Assembly (NCBI GenBank): GCA_947650365.1
Contig: OX393553.1
Span: forward strand, 70,665,463 to 70,729,462
Reading direction: 5' to 3'
From: Chamaelirium japonicum
Lineage: Eukaryota > Streptophyta > Magnoliopsida > Liliales > Melanthiaceae
DNA length: 64,000 nucleotides
Below the pieces are notes generated by a model, which worked only from the letters and a program-made list of their open reading frames with translations, was not told the DNA's origin and searched no databases. How positions within the stretch are numbered: the first letter of the stretch is position 1; each line of letters opens with the position of its first letter. Positions 1 through 10,500 of this stretch are shown here, in pieces. The translations under genes and the position numbers were made by a program.

Positions 1-492
1 GAAGACCAAGTGACCGTCTGAGGCTCATTTTCGAAATGAGTCGGATTTGCCCAAAGGTAGGCGGCTCATGGAGATTGTGGGTAGTCGGATTGGAGGGCTT
101 CCACCAGGGTCACTAGGCATTCTATTGTACTAGGGTTTGATTCTGCCCAAAGGTGTTTCAGACTACTGAGTGCAGTAGAATGAGCAGAATAGTAGCTTGT
201 GATTGGGGAAGATAGGATAACCCTTCTACCCAAAGGTATTGGATAGTGTCCGACTCAACCCTATTACAGCTGACTAGGTCTGTGCACGTTTCTATACGTA
301 ACTTAGGAAACTAAAGCACATCAAGGGATCTGGCCAAAGCTGAGTCTTGATGGTGTGAGGGAGTTGTCCTAGAAGAGAACTTAGCACATGAAGTTCTCTT
401 CAGTTGATTTGAATTATAACCCCTAATTCATGTCAACATATATGTGTGAATAGTATCAAACTATCACTAAATTTGTAATTCTCTTTTCAGAG

Positions 493-1330
493 ATGAATTT
501 GTTAGCTATTTCGAAGAATCTAGCTGGTATTGAGCCCCTGAATGGCTCTAATTATTCATCTTGGAAGATGAATATTGAGATCTTGTTTGGTTGTATAGAT
601 TATGACTTTGTGCTTACGAAGCCAAAGCCGGCAGAGCTTACAGACTCTTCTTCTGAGGCCCAGAAGACCCACTTTGCTAAGTGGGAGAAAACGAACCGTA
701 TTTCTATGATGATGATCAGGGCCACCATTAGCGAGGAGCTTCGAGGTGGCATTGCCAAGACTGAGACTGCAGCAGAGTTGATAGCATTACTGAAAAGCCA
801 GTTCATAGGTACCAAGAAGTCCCTGTTGTATAACAATATGCTTCAGATCATGAATCTGAAGTATGATGGTAATGGCAGCATTCGTGAGCATATTCTTAAG
901 CTCTCGAAGCTGGTCATAGGAATCAGAGAGTAGGGTCTTTAGTTTGAGGAGGAGCTTCTAGTCTATATTGCAGTGATCTCTCTACCTAAGTCTTTCGACA
1001 CCTTCAAGGTGAACTTCAATGCTCAGGAGATCAAGTGGGATCTCAATCAGTTTATCACCCTATGTGTAACTGAGGAAGAGAGACTGAAGGGAGGAAAGAA
1101 GGAGTCTGCTAATTTAGGCTTTGGTGGTTCTGGGAATAAACCATTTAAGCCGAAACTTTAGCAGCAGAAGCAGACCTTCAAACCGAAAGGGAAGTTCCAG
1201 AAGCAATTTCAGGCCAAGGGCAAGCAGATGGTCAAAGGCAAGAAGTCACAGACCTCTGGATGTTGGCACTGTGGGAAGGCAGGGCATTTGATGAAAGACT
1301 GCAGAGTCAAGCAGAATGATGAGGCACAGT
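493..1330 (+). pseudogene. copia gag with CCHC zinc knuckle (broken)
   Basis: Capsid protein of the copia element, which in an intact element packages the RNA. The first segment (493-933) begins with a Met shortly after the leader and has the copia gag signature of 'NYSSW' near residue 20 and a UBN2-like region. Reading is interrupted by TAG at 931-933 and 940-942, resumes in the same frame to about 1161 (TAG 1159-1161), then passes through a Lys/Gln-rich stretch into a CCHC knuckle (C-x2-C-x4-H-x4-C, 1261-1302). All pieces share one frame, so stops rather than indels inactivate this part. Confidence 0.9.
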
Positions 1331-2723
1331 CTTCTAGAGGTACGACTTTAGTCTGTTGTGAGTCTAATGTTGTAGATATACCGTCAGATTCTTTGTGGGT
1401 CGATTCAGGAGCTTCTGTTCATGTGTCCCACACTTTATAAGGGCTCAGGAGCAGAAGAAGACCCAGGCCGGAGGATAGGCTTTTCCTCGGCAACGATGAC
1501 TCGATGAGGGTGGAGGCGGTTTGCAGCTACGGCTTGGTGCTGGATTCGGGTCACATTCTGGTGTTAGAGGACACTTTCTGCATTTCCGACCTTCAGGCGG
1601 AATTTGCTTTTTATTAGTAGATTATCAGACTCTGGATATGTGTTTGCTTTTAGTCAGAACGGTCTAGTTATTTCTCTGAATGGTATGATTGTTGGCAGTG
1701 ATTTTCTAGTGGATGGTTTATTCAGATTATCTTTATGTTCTACTTCTGTCTCTTGTTTATCTGAGCCACTAGATGCTATTATATCCGGGTCGAAGCGTTC
1801 CTTTCTAGCAGAGGATTCTGCTGTACTTTGGCACAAGAGATTAGGCTAAATCTCTAGGCAGAGAGTAGAGGCCTTAGTGAAAAATGAGATTCTACCTAGT
1901 CTGGATTTTCAGACTTTGGTACTTGTGTGGACTGCCTCAGAGGGACGATGTCTAAGCAGAGAAAACTCACAGCTACTAGAGCTTCAGAGCTCTTAGCGTT
2001 GATCCACACGGACATTTGTGGTCAATTCTCAGTCAAAGCTCGTGGTGGCCATAGTTATTTCATCACGTTCATTGACGACTTCTCTAGATATACCTACGTG
2101 TATCTTCTCCACCACAAGTCAGAGACTTTGGAGGTCTTCCAGACATACCAGTTGGAGGTGGAGAAATAACTTGATAAGAAAATCAAGGTAGTTCGCTCAA
2201 ATCGTGGAGGAGAATATTTTGGAAGGATGAACCAGGATGGTGTGAATCATGGCCCTTTCTCTGAGTATCTGAGGTAGCAGGGAATTGTTCCCCACTATAC
2301 CACACCTGGTACTCCTGAGCAGAACGGTGTGGCAGAGAGAAAGAATAGGACTTATTAGGAGGCTGTTCGTAGCATGATGAGTCACTCTTCTCTTCCAGAG
2401 AAGTTTTGGGGAGAAGCTTTAAAGACAGCGGTTTATATTCTGAATCGTGTGCCTTGCAAAGATGCCCCAGAAACCCCTTACAAGAGATGGAAAGGTTCAG
2501 CTCCTAACCTCCATATTTGCATGTTTGGGGTTGCCCGGCAAAGGCTAAGCTCTATAATCCAGAAATAAAGAAACGTGATTTCCACACAGTTCGATGTTTC
2601 TTTATTGGCTATCCTGAGAGTTCGAAGGGTTTTCTGTTCTACTGTCCTTCCAGACCATTGGAGATAGTGGAGACCAATAGGGCTGTATTATTGGAGGATG
2701 CAGAATTCAGTAGGAGCCAATAA
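1331..2723 (+). pseudogene. copia protease-integrase region (broken)
   Basis: The aspartic protease active-site motif DSGAS is at about 1402-1416. TAA 1438-1440 and a frameshift follow. The pre-integrase segment (1604-1849) ends in the conserved 'LWHKRLG'. The integrase core follows from 1927, with 'HTDICG', 'FIDDFSRYTYVYLL' and 'NGVAERKNRT' representing the DDE-type catalytic surroundings. Interruptions include TAA 2167-2169, TAG 2275-2277 and TAG 2356-2358, and a frameshift near 2517, after which the integrase C-terminal part ('[10 protein letters not shown]', 'FIGYP') is read in another frame to 2723. No functional polyprotein is possible. Confidence 0.88.
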
Positions 2724-2765
2724 CCATTTGATACTCTTTTCAGAGAGAACTCTTCGGAAGGTGTT

Positions 2766-4578
2766 GTGCCAGCACCATTTTTTCCAATTATTCAATCAGA
2801 CATTATAGCAGATACGACTCCAGCACCTGCTGAGACTGTGGCTGAGGTTGACCCACTACCAGTTCAGGCTATACCAGTTCTAGATACTCCAGTGGAGCCA
2901 ATCCAGCCGAGGAGGTCAGATCGACAGCGTAGGTCAGCCATCCCAGACTATTATGAGGTCCCCATTTTCAAGAGATTCAGAGTGAGGGATCTGATATTAC
3001 TGACCCTATTTCCTTCCGTGAAGCCATGGGTTGCAATGAAGCTTGACAGTGGCTGGAGGCTATGAGAGAGGAGTTGCAATCTATGGAGAAGAATCATGTT
3101 TGGGATCTTGTTGTGATACCAGAAAACCGAAAGGCGATGGAATACAAGTGGATCTTTAAGACCAAGAGAGATGATGATGGAAAGATCGAGAGATTCAAGG
3201 CCATATTGGTGGCTAAAGGTTTCAGGTAGAAGGAGGGTATTGAATTTGGCGAGACTTACTCTCCGGTTTCCACTAAGGACTCCTTGAGAGTGATTATTGC
3301 CATTGTAGCCCATCACAACCTGGAATTGCACCAGATGGATGTTAAACAGCATTTCTGAATGGTGATCTGACAGAGGATATTTATATGTCACAGCCAGAGG
3401 GCTTTGCAGTCAGTGGGAGCAAACAGCTGGTTTGCCAATTGAGGAAGTCAATTTATGGGCTGAAGCAAGCTTCTAGGTAGTGGTACCTGAAGTTTGATCA
3501 GGTTGCTATAGAGTATGGTTTCCAAGAGAATATGGCTGACAGATGCATATATCTGAAATCCAGTGGGAGCAGGTTTGTCGTACTCGTCCTCTTTGTTGAT
3601 GATATTCTCTTGGCGAGTAATGATATTCACATGCTCTATGATGCTAAGCACTTCTTATCGAAGAAATTCGATATGAAGGACATGGGTCAAGCAGACTATG
3701 TGCTTGGGATCAAGATTCATAGAGACAGAGCAGCAGGAATTCTGAGACTCTCGTAGGCAGCTTATGTTGAGAATGTCTTAAAGAGGTTCGGGATGGATAG
3801 GTGTGCTCCGGGAAAGGCACCAGTACTGAAGGGAGATGTATTTTCCCAGTATTAGTGTCCCAAGAATCAGGCTGAGAGGAGTCAAGTGGATACAGATGAG
3901 TACGCTTCAATTGTGGGGAGCGTCATGTATGTTATGACTTGTATTCGACCAGACATCAGTTATGCTGTTGGGATGTTGGGTCGTTATGTGCAAAATCCGG
4001 GTGTAGCTCATATGCGTGCAGCTAAAAAAGTTCTGAGGTATCTTCAGCGTACCAAAGAGTTCATGCTTACCTACAGGCAGGGCAGTGAGCTTCAGGTGAT
4101 TGGCTACACCGACTCAGACTTTGCTGGCTGTAAAGACACCCTGAAATCCACTTCGGGTTATGTTTTCCTGATGGCGGGAGGAGCAATTTCATGGAAAAGC
4201 TCCAAACAATCAATTGTGACTGACTCCACTATGCATGCAGAGTATGTTGCTTGCTATGAGGCTACAAAGCATGCTCTTTGGTTGAAGAACTTCGTTGGAG
4301 GCTTAGGCATTGTGGATTCGATCCAAAAGCCTTTGTCAATTTTCTGTGACAATGAGGCTGTTTGTCAGCATGTCAAGAATGAGAAGATTACCAGACGCAA
4401 CAAGCACTTAGATATCAAGTATATACTTGTCTGCAAGAAAGTCAAAGGGGAAGTGGTGGAGATCCCGCATGTTCGCACAGAGTTGATGGTAGCAGACCAT
4501 CTCACCAAGGGACTTGCACTAAAGGTTTTTCAGAGCCATGTAACCCGTATGGGCTTGATGGAGTCCTTGTATCAGTAG
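2766..4578 (+). pseudogene. copia reverse transcriptase-RNase H (broken)
   Basis: Pol C-terminal half. An acidic/proline linker (2766-2950) leads into the reverse transcriptase, which is frameshifted near 2970 and 3345 and carries TAG stops at 3227-3229, 3478-3480, 3754-3756 and 3853-3855. The catalytic FVDD box is intact at 3592-3603. The RNase H part is the best-preserved piece, an uninterrupted 230-codon stretch (3886-4578) with 'GYTDSDFAGC', 'STSGYVF', 'ISWKSSKQ' and 'DNEAVCQ', ending at a natural TAG. At three or more of the premature TAGs the family normally has glutamine, which points to CAG-to-TAG changes. Confidence 0.92.
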
Positions 4579-5313
4579 TTGAGTCCCTTTGCTTTGCGTT
4601 TAATCACTGATGTTTCGACTTTAGATGAATAAAGCTCGATGTCATTTCCTTATTTGACTTATGTCAAATGTAAGCAAGATCATTGCTTGGAGTACACAGT
4701 ACTCAAGTGACATTGAGACTAAGCATGCTTAGGCAACATGTTAGATAGTCCAATGTGCCTAGAGTAAGATGACTTACTCAAGATACTGAGACTAGACATG
4801 CTTTGGCAACATGTCGGAACGTCCAATAAGCCTGGAGTACATGGTACTCAAGAGAGACCTGGGCTAGGCGTGGGTGGGCACCACGTCGAAACGCCTTTAT
4901 TATGTTTGTAGTTGATTAGATATCAACATGGGCATTAGAATGACATGCTTGAACAAGCATAAGGTTGGACATCATGGGTCTGGGCATAAGACCAAGTGAT
5001 AATATGCTCAGATAACCCATAAACACATGAGAAAACCACCAGAGTTGTTTGTTGGAGTTCTTTGTGGGTCTGATAGGTTGACCATGAATATGAACCACCA
5101 TAGGATATGCTGGAACAATCATGATCTCCTATCAGGGTCATTTTGAACAATGACATGAATGGTTCCTTAGTATTTTTTCTTTTAAAATCGATTCGGATCG
5201 TGTTTTTCAAAACTGAGTGACTCTCCAAATGTTTCAAAAAATATATATATTTTCATCACAAAATTATATATGTATATTTTGAAACAAGTCCCACACTTGT
5301 ATTGTGTAAAGGG
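4579..5313 (+). repeat. copia 3' non-coding region with three ~72-bp tandem units
   Basis: This untranslated region between the pol stop and the polypurine tract contains three imperfect tandem units starting near 4689, 4761 and 4834. Each opens with a small palindrome of the type GAGTACA-N-GTACTC (GAGTAAG/CTTACTC in the second) and continues with GAGACTA, GCATGCTT-like, GGCAACATG and GTCCAAT-like words. The rest (4910-5313) has no recognised coding content. The role of the repeats is unknown. Confidence 0.7.
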
Positions 5314-5326
5314 CAAAGTGGGAGAT
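5314..5326 (+). promoter_or_regulatory. copia polypurine tract (plus-strand primer site)
   Basis: Purine-rich CAAAGTGGGAGAT lies immediately before the 3' LTR's TGTTGG start, the usual place and composition of a copia polypurine tract. Confidence 0.8.
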
Positions 5327-5750
5327 TGTTGGTTTTTTGATGGCCCTTTACGGGAGTTACTAAACTAGGTGGACCGGGTTGGTTGTCGCGGTCCTGGTCA
5401 GACCGGACGACTCAACCAAGAGGCTTGACAGGGTTGGTGGTGAACCTAGCCTCATTCTCATGTGCACCCAATAACCGGTAGATGCCCTGATAGGTTGCGT
5501 CTACCAGTTGGACACATCTATTATAAATAGATGTGCAGGGGTGAAGTCCCCATACGCACGTCTTCAGAGCGTCGTTGTGAATCCAGAGGGATTCAAAAAG
5601 ACCCATCGAATCCGCGGGAGACGGCAGCGTGTGGAAGATCTTCACCCGGTATTATGAACGATCTCTCTCGTCACACGAAGGTATGTTCTTCGTCCAAGAC
5701 GACGATCTCGGTCTGTCGATCGGGGTTGTTCTCGTATAGAAAACCCAACA
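5327..5750 (+). repeat. copia 3' LTR (424 bp)
   Basis: Starts TGTTGG and ends CCAACA, giving the short inverted TG...CA termini of an LTR, directly after the polypurine tract. It contains a TATAAAT-like box (5522-5528, in 'ctattataaatag') about 200 bases in, as expected for the LTR promoter. The matching 5' LTR is outside the window, so age cannot be estimated. Confidence 0.85.
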
Positions 5751-5751
5751 A

Positions 5752-5931
5752 TTGATGCTTGGGTTGGGACGTTGTGGGTTCATTTTCCTCTCCCCCCTCA
5801 AGTTACCCATGATGCTTAGGCAAGCTTCCAAGAGGTCAGTGTGCATGTCGGTAGAGATTAGTCCGAGCCCGAAGTGGGTCATTTGCCTGAAAGGCTTTGG
5901 AACACCCTCCAATCTAGAAAAAAACAATACT
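5752..5931 (+). mobile_element. SINE fragment (tRNA-derived family 1)
   Basis: Diverged plus-strand copy of the SINE seen complete at 49006-49214: shared words include 'gttgtgggttca' (Pol III B-box region), 'attagtccgagcc', 'gaagtgggtcatt' and a terminal 'aatctagaaaaaaa' tail. Its 5' head has been cut off by the copia insertion ending at 5750. Confidence 0.7.
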
Positions 5932-5961
5932 ATCAATTGAATTGCTTGCTTTCTATTCAGA
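5927..5961. repeat. Duplicated 3' flank of TBL genes, copy 1
   Basis: About 34 bases starting TACTATCAATTGAATTGC occur again without visible mismatch at 28617-28650, in the same position downstream of TBL gene 2. This marks the duplicated block as extending beyond the stop codons. In this copy the block is separated from the gene by a 1.6-kb insertion. Confidence 0.75.
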
Positions 5962-6633
5962 ACGAAAAAACAAGAAAAATAAAGAGTGTTTCTTGGTTGT
6001 GTGTTTTAAAAACCACACAAAATCCCCAATACTTTAGTCCCATACCGCCCAAGCTGGGAAAGGGGCCAGTATGGGTATATATCCAATCCCCTCTCCTTCC
6101 TCACTAGTCAAAAGACTAGAGGCAGGAATGCTCCAGCTCACACACGCGTGTGTCTACCGAGCTGTGTTGGGAATGGGCTTGGGCTTGGGCTTGGCTGGGC
6201 ATGTGTGTTCACCCCTACGTGGACCCGACCACGATAGCCACTCCGAAATAGGCTGGCCCATATCTACCTTATTTTTATCTTTTGTTTCTTTCCCGTAGCC
6301 ATATTTATTTTTTTCCATTTATTTTAATAGCCATTTCTAAACATTATCACTGTGATTAAGGGATGCAATAATCTCTTGTCCGTCGTTACTACATGGAGAA
6401 CGTTGCAATAATATCTTGTCTGCCGTTACTACATGGGGAATCTGGCTAGAATGCAATAAGAGGTTTTTTCAGAACAAATCACAGACGCCGTAGCAGCTGA
6501 TTGGCGATATCAAATCGATGATTCTTCTTTGGGCCTCCCATCTTATTCCTAGGTTAAAAATTGTTCTTCTGAGATTGTTCTCTTAGTTCTTTTTCTTCTA
6601 CCGTAGTAAAGTCTACTACAGAGGACACTTGTT

Positions 6634-6720
6634 TTTGTAAATACTTTTTTTTTAATGCACTGGTAGGGGTCTAGGCCGACCCCCCCCCCCCCCCTTCACC
6701 GAGAGGGATTTCTCAAAAAA
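6634..6720. repeat. Short dispersed repeat with internal poly-C, copy 1
   Basis: Contains 'ggggtctagg', a run of 15 C (6680-6694) and 'gggatttctcaaa' with an A-rich end; a second copy is at 39311-39403 with the C-run (18 C) in the same place. This looks like the 3' part of a retroposon. It is nested in the LTR remnant. Confidence 0.55.
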
Positions 6721-6818
6721 AAATAAAAAATTAAGGCCTGCAGCTGGGTATCTATGCCTATAAATAGAGCCCAGCAAGGAGAGGTTTGGCACACTGGAAT
6801 ATACATTCTGAACCACTG

Positions 6819-6819
<1 letters not shown>

Positions 6820-6880
<61 letters not shown>

Positions 6881-6881
6881 C
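6820..6881. repeat. (CT)n then (CTAT)n microsatellite
   Basis: About 30 bases of CT dinucleotides followed by about 7 CTAT tetranucleotides, just downstream of the LTR TATA box. Confidence 0.9.
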
Positions 6882-7204
6882 CTATTGTCATAATCAAGTT
6901 ATTTTTCTTTTTGAGCCTTGTTGGGTTTCTGAAAGTCGTTCGAGAGTTCGCCAAGGCCTTCGTGACCCTCGTGGCAACGAGTATCACCAGACCGGGATCA
7001 TCGTATCGCCAAGATCCATTGCCATGAACCCTGCACTAGAGGGAGCAATAGGGATTATTGGGACAATGCTCAACAACCATCATGAGAAAGTTTTGACTCT
7101 CTTCTTTTGCTCTAAGTTAACCTATATAAACCGATTTGCATCTAATATTATATTCAAAATAGTTTTAAATAATAAATTAGTCTATAATACTAGAATGCTC
7201 TGAA

Positions 7205-7445
7205 TTTTTATGAGGATAATCAACTTACCTTAGATAAAAAAAGTCCACAAAAAATAACCGCATTCTAAAACTTGTTGGAGCATCAAATGCTAGAAGCTTT
7301 ATCAGCCATCCATTGTAATTGTTAAATAATTAAAAAGCATATTTGATACCCTAGAAGATTTAGAATGTGTCGGTATTTTTTGGGAGTCCTATCTATATCT
7401 AAGATGGAGTGATCATCCTCATAAAAAATCAATACATTCTAAATG
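7205..7445. repeat. Palindromic MITE-like unit
   Basis: Begins and ends with inverted 'tttttatgagga' / 'tcctcataaaa' words and contains 'tagaagctttatcagccatcca', also found in the 8860-9640 cluster. Confidence 0.5.
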
Positions 7446-7570
7446 TTATAGTGTTATTAATTCACCTTATGTTATAGGGTACCCTATATAGACAGAGAGA
7501 TGATAAAATACGGTGTTCGGTGCGTGCGGTGCGATATCGCAGCTGTCTGATGCACCCACTGCGTGCACAA

Positions 7571-10500
7571 TCAAATCGATGAATCCTTCTCGAGAATGGC
7601 CAACAGTTGATCACTCCACATATCGATAGCCCCCGGCAAGCACCAATGCAGGCAATCACTACCACCCATGCCCCAAGGCCAGTGTGATCCGGGGTGCCCA
7701 TCAGCCCTCATCTCCATAGCCTTGGTCACATCCAACACCCCATACCTCCTCTTCCCTCTTCTCTTCACTCTCTCCATCTCTTCTACCTGGATCTGTCTAA
7801 GCTCCCATGTAATCCCACCCTTGCCCAAATCAGTGCCACTCCAGGGTTGGGTTCTGTTGCAGTACCCCCCATCAAACCAATGGTGATGGTCGAAATGCGA
7901 CGGTCCGTAGGTCCTCAACAAGGTGACCAGCCCTTCGCAGTCCTCGCACGCACCGATGAACTCGAGGGCCGTTCTGAAGGCCCTTCGGACCGCGAATCCA
8001 AGACCGAGGTCCGTTACGCCGGTGCCCCCCTCACAAGAGACGCAGCCTATGAGCTGGCCGCCCTCGTAGATGTAGCTCTTCTTGAAGAACCAGTTGCCAC
8101 CGGAGATGATGACATAGTGTAGCCCAGGTAGTTTGTCGGCCCAGTCTCGGTCGATCCTGTCGAGGTGTACGTCGAATCCGGAAGCTTTACCGTTTACGAT
8201 TCTCGGGGTTTGAGCCACGAGGAACTCTGTCCACATGACCATGAGGGTAAAGTTATGGGATGGGAAGTGCCATGTCCTGAACTTGTCATTAGCATCCTTG
8301 TAGGTGTCTATGGGAGCCTCTGCCTGCAATCAAATTTCAGTAACTATGTGAGCCAATAGGCTTTGGAGAGGTAATCAATTGTGTTGTCAGATTATATATA
8401 AACCACAATATTGAGAATTAAATATATCCGAATATCACATCTATAAATCTTAGCCACTCTTTATATATATAAAATTAGAGGATATTATATCCCTTATTTC
8501 AATTAAACTTTGGATGACATGAAGTCCTGAACATCTAAAATGTAGATGCAGATGCAACTTAAGAAACCATGAAATGAAGCAACAACGTAGTGAGTAATCC
8601 AAGTTAATAATGGGTTTTTTATTTTTTTATGCCTATAGTTATTAGAAACCAAATATCATGGAACTTTCGTCATTTAAAATCTATCTACATAGATGCAGGA
8701 ATTCATGCCAAGTATAGATCTTGAAATTTGTACAATCCAAAGGAAAGACATCAGAAAATGAGTTGTGAGCTATAAGAGGGGGGAGGGGGGGTGTTATAGT
8801 GAGCTATGAGCGATAAGAGGAGAAAATGAGTTGCGATCGAAAATGTCACTCTATAAGTTTAAGAATTTGTTAAAATTTGGTGGGTGTTTTGTCTATGTTA
8901 AGATGATCTTCCTCACCAATATTTAACAAATTCCAAAACTTCTAGGTCCATCTAATGGTAGAAGCTTTATCGACCATCCATAGTAACCGTTAATTTTTGT
9001 TAGCACGTTTGATGACCCTGGAAGTTTTGAAATTTTTAAAAAATTAGTGAGGATGATCGTCTTACCCTAGACAACACACCCATCCAATTTCAAGAAATTT
9101 CGAAAGTAATAGGGTTGCATTTTGATCACATCTCATTTTCAATCCAAAATGGAAGATAAATTTACAACCCATTGACAACCCGCTCCAATCGTTGGATAAA
9201 GATTTCATAATTTGTTGATTTTTTGTGAGAAGAATTAATCACTTTGACAAGTTGATCATCCTCACAAAAATTTAAAAAAAAATATGAAAACTCCAAGGGT
9301 CTCAAATGTGTTATTTAAATTAACGGTTCAAATGGACAGTTAAAAAAGCTTCAACATTTGACGTCCTTAGAGGTTTTGGAATTTACTGATTTTTTGTGAG
9401 AATAATCAATTTGCCATAGTTATAGGTCATCCTAAAAAAAAATCAACAAATTATAAAACCTTTATCCCATAAAACAAATTAACTGTTCATATGGACGATT
9501 AAGAAAACTTCTAACATTTGACACCCTTAGATATTTTAAAATTTACTGATTTTTTGTGAGGGATGATCAACTTGTCATAGTAATCATCCTCACAAAAAAT
9601 CAGCACATTTTAAAACCTTTATCAAGCGATTGCAGCGGGTTGTCAATTTACCTCCTATTTTGGGTTGTCAATAGATCCAAAGCAAAATAAACTAAAACAC
9701 CATTACAGAGGAGTTTTTTTTTTCTTCCAAATTAGCATTATTAAAAGTTTAATTTCCCAAACACCATTACTTCGAAACTAATTGCCAAAGTTCTATTCCT
9801 TTGGGCTGAACCTAGGACTGTCAATTGTTTAGGGCTAGCCCGATGCCTAATCGTTCGATCCGCATGCATACGAGCTGGGTTTATTTGAAATTGGACTATG
9901 CTTAACATGGACACAATTTTAAATCCGAACTTGAATTTGGGCTGAGCTCGGGCCATATTAAGCTCGGTCTTCATTTTAGCCGAACTCGAATAAATTAGAA
10001 CATATGTTGGGCCTCCTGGAATTTCGAACCGTGGTACCGAGAGACTTCAGTCTTTTAACCAAAGGATAACACTAATAAGTAGGGCTGGCAATTTTGGACC
10101 CGACACGGCAGACCCGACACGACCCAACACGAAGTTAGCGGGTCTGGGTCAGAGCTAAACGGGTTCGGGTCGTAAACGGGTCGACACGATAGACCCGTTT
10201 AATAAACGGGTCGGGTCCGGGTTTAGGGTCTGGACACGATAGACCCGGGAAGACCCGTTTAGTATTCAACGGGTCGTGTCGGGTCGGGTCTACCCGCAAT
10301 CCGATACTATACTATATAATACCAGCGGGTCTTTCGGGTCAGGTCGGGTCGAGTCGGATTGGGTCAACTGAATAGTCCTGGGTGATAAACGGGTCTTACC
10401 GGGTCTTATTGGGTCTACCCGTTTATTAGCGGGTCGGGTACGGGTTTAGGATCTAGACACGATTAGTTAAACGGGTTGGGTCTGGGTCTGGGGTTTTTTG

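Larger units (their letters stand above)
1..5750 (+). mobile_element. Ty1/copia LTR retrotransposon, 5' LTR outside window, degenerate
   Basis: Coding remnants run in the copia order gag, zinc knuckle, protease, integrase, reverse transcriptase, RNase H, followed by a non-coding 3' region, a polypurine tract and a 3' LTR. Bases 1-492 are internal leader and show no match to the 3' LTR, so the 5' LTR must lie left of the window. The reading frame is broken by about a dozen stops and several frameshifts, so the copy is dead. The 3' LTR ends against a SINE-like sequence, so the element inserted into a SINE; the adjacent ATTGA (5751-5755) is the expected target duplication, but its partner is outside the window. 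The gag style resembles Tork/TNT1-type copia elements; I do not assign the lineage firmly. Confidence 0.93.
5985..7200 (+). mobile_element. LTR remnant (related to the LTR at 48966-50600)
   Basis: Collinear similarity to 48966-50100 through several blocks: 'actttagtcccata', 'cacacgcgtgtg', 'gggcttgggcttgg', 'gatagccactcc', the repeated 'gttactacatgg'/'agccgttac' words, and 'ccgggatcatcgtatc'. A TATA box (TATAAATA, 6759-6766) lies in the corresponding place to 'tatataagg' in the other copy. No internal retrotransposon sequence follows, so it is probably a solo LTR or fragment in the 3' flank of TBL gene 1. Both ends are approximate. Confidence 0.65.

Noticed and set aside
931-3855. Programmed stop-codon readthrough or recoded TAG in the copia pol
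   Set aside because: The stops are scattered through gag, integrase and RT with frameshifts as well; decay by C-to-T change is simpler.
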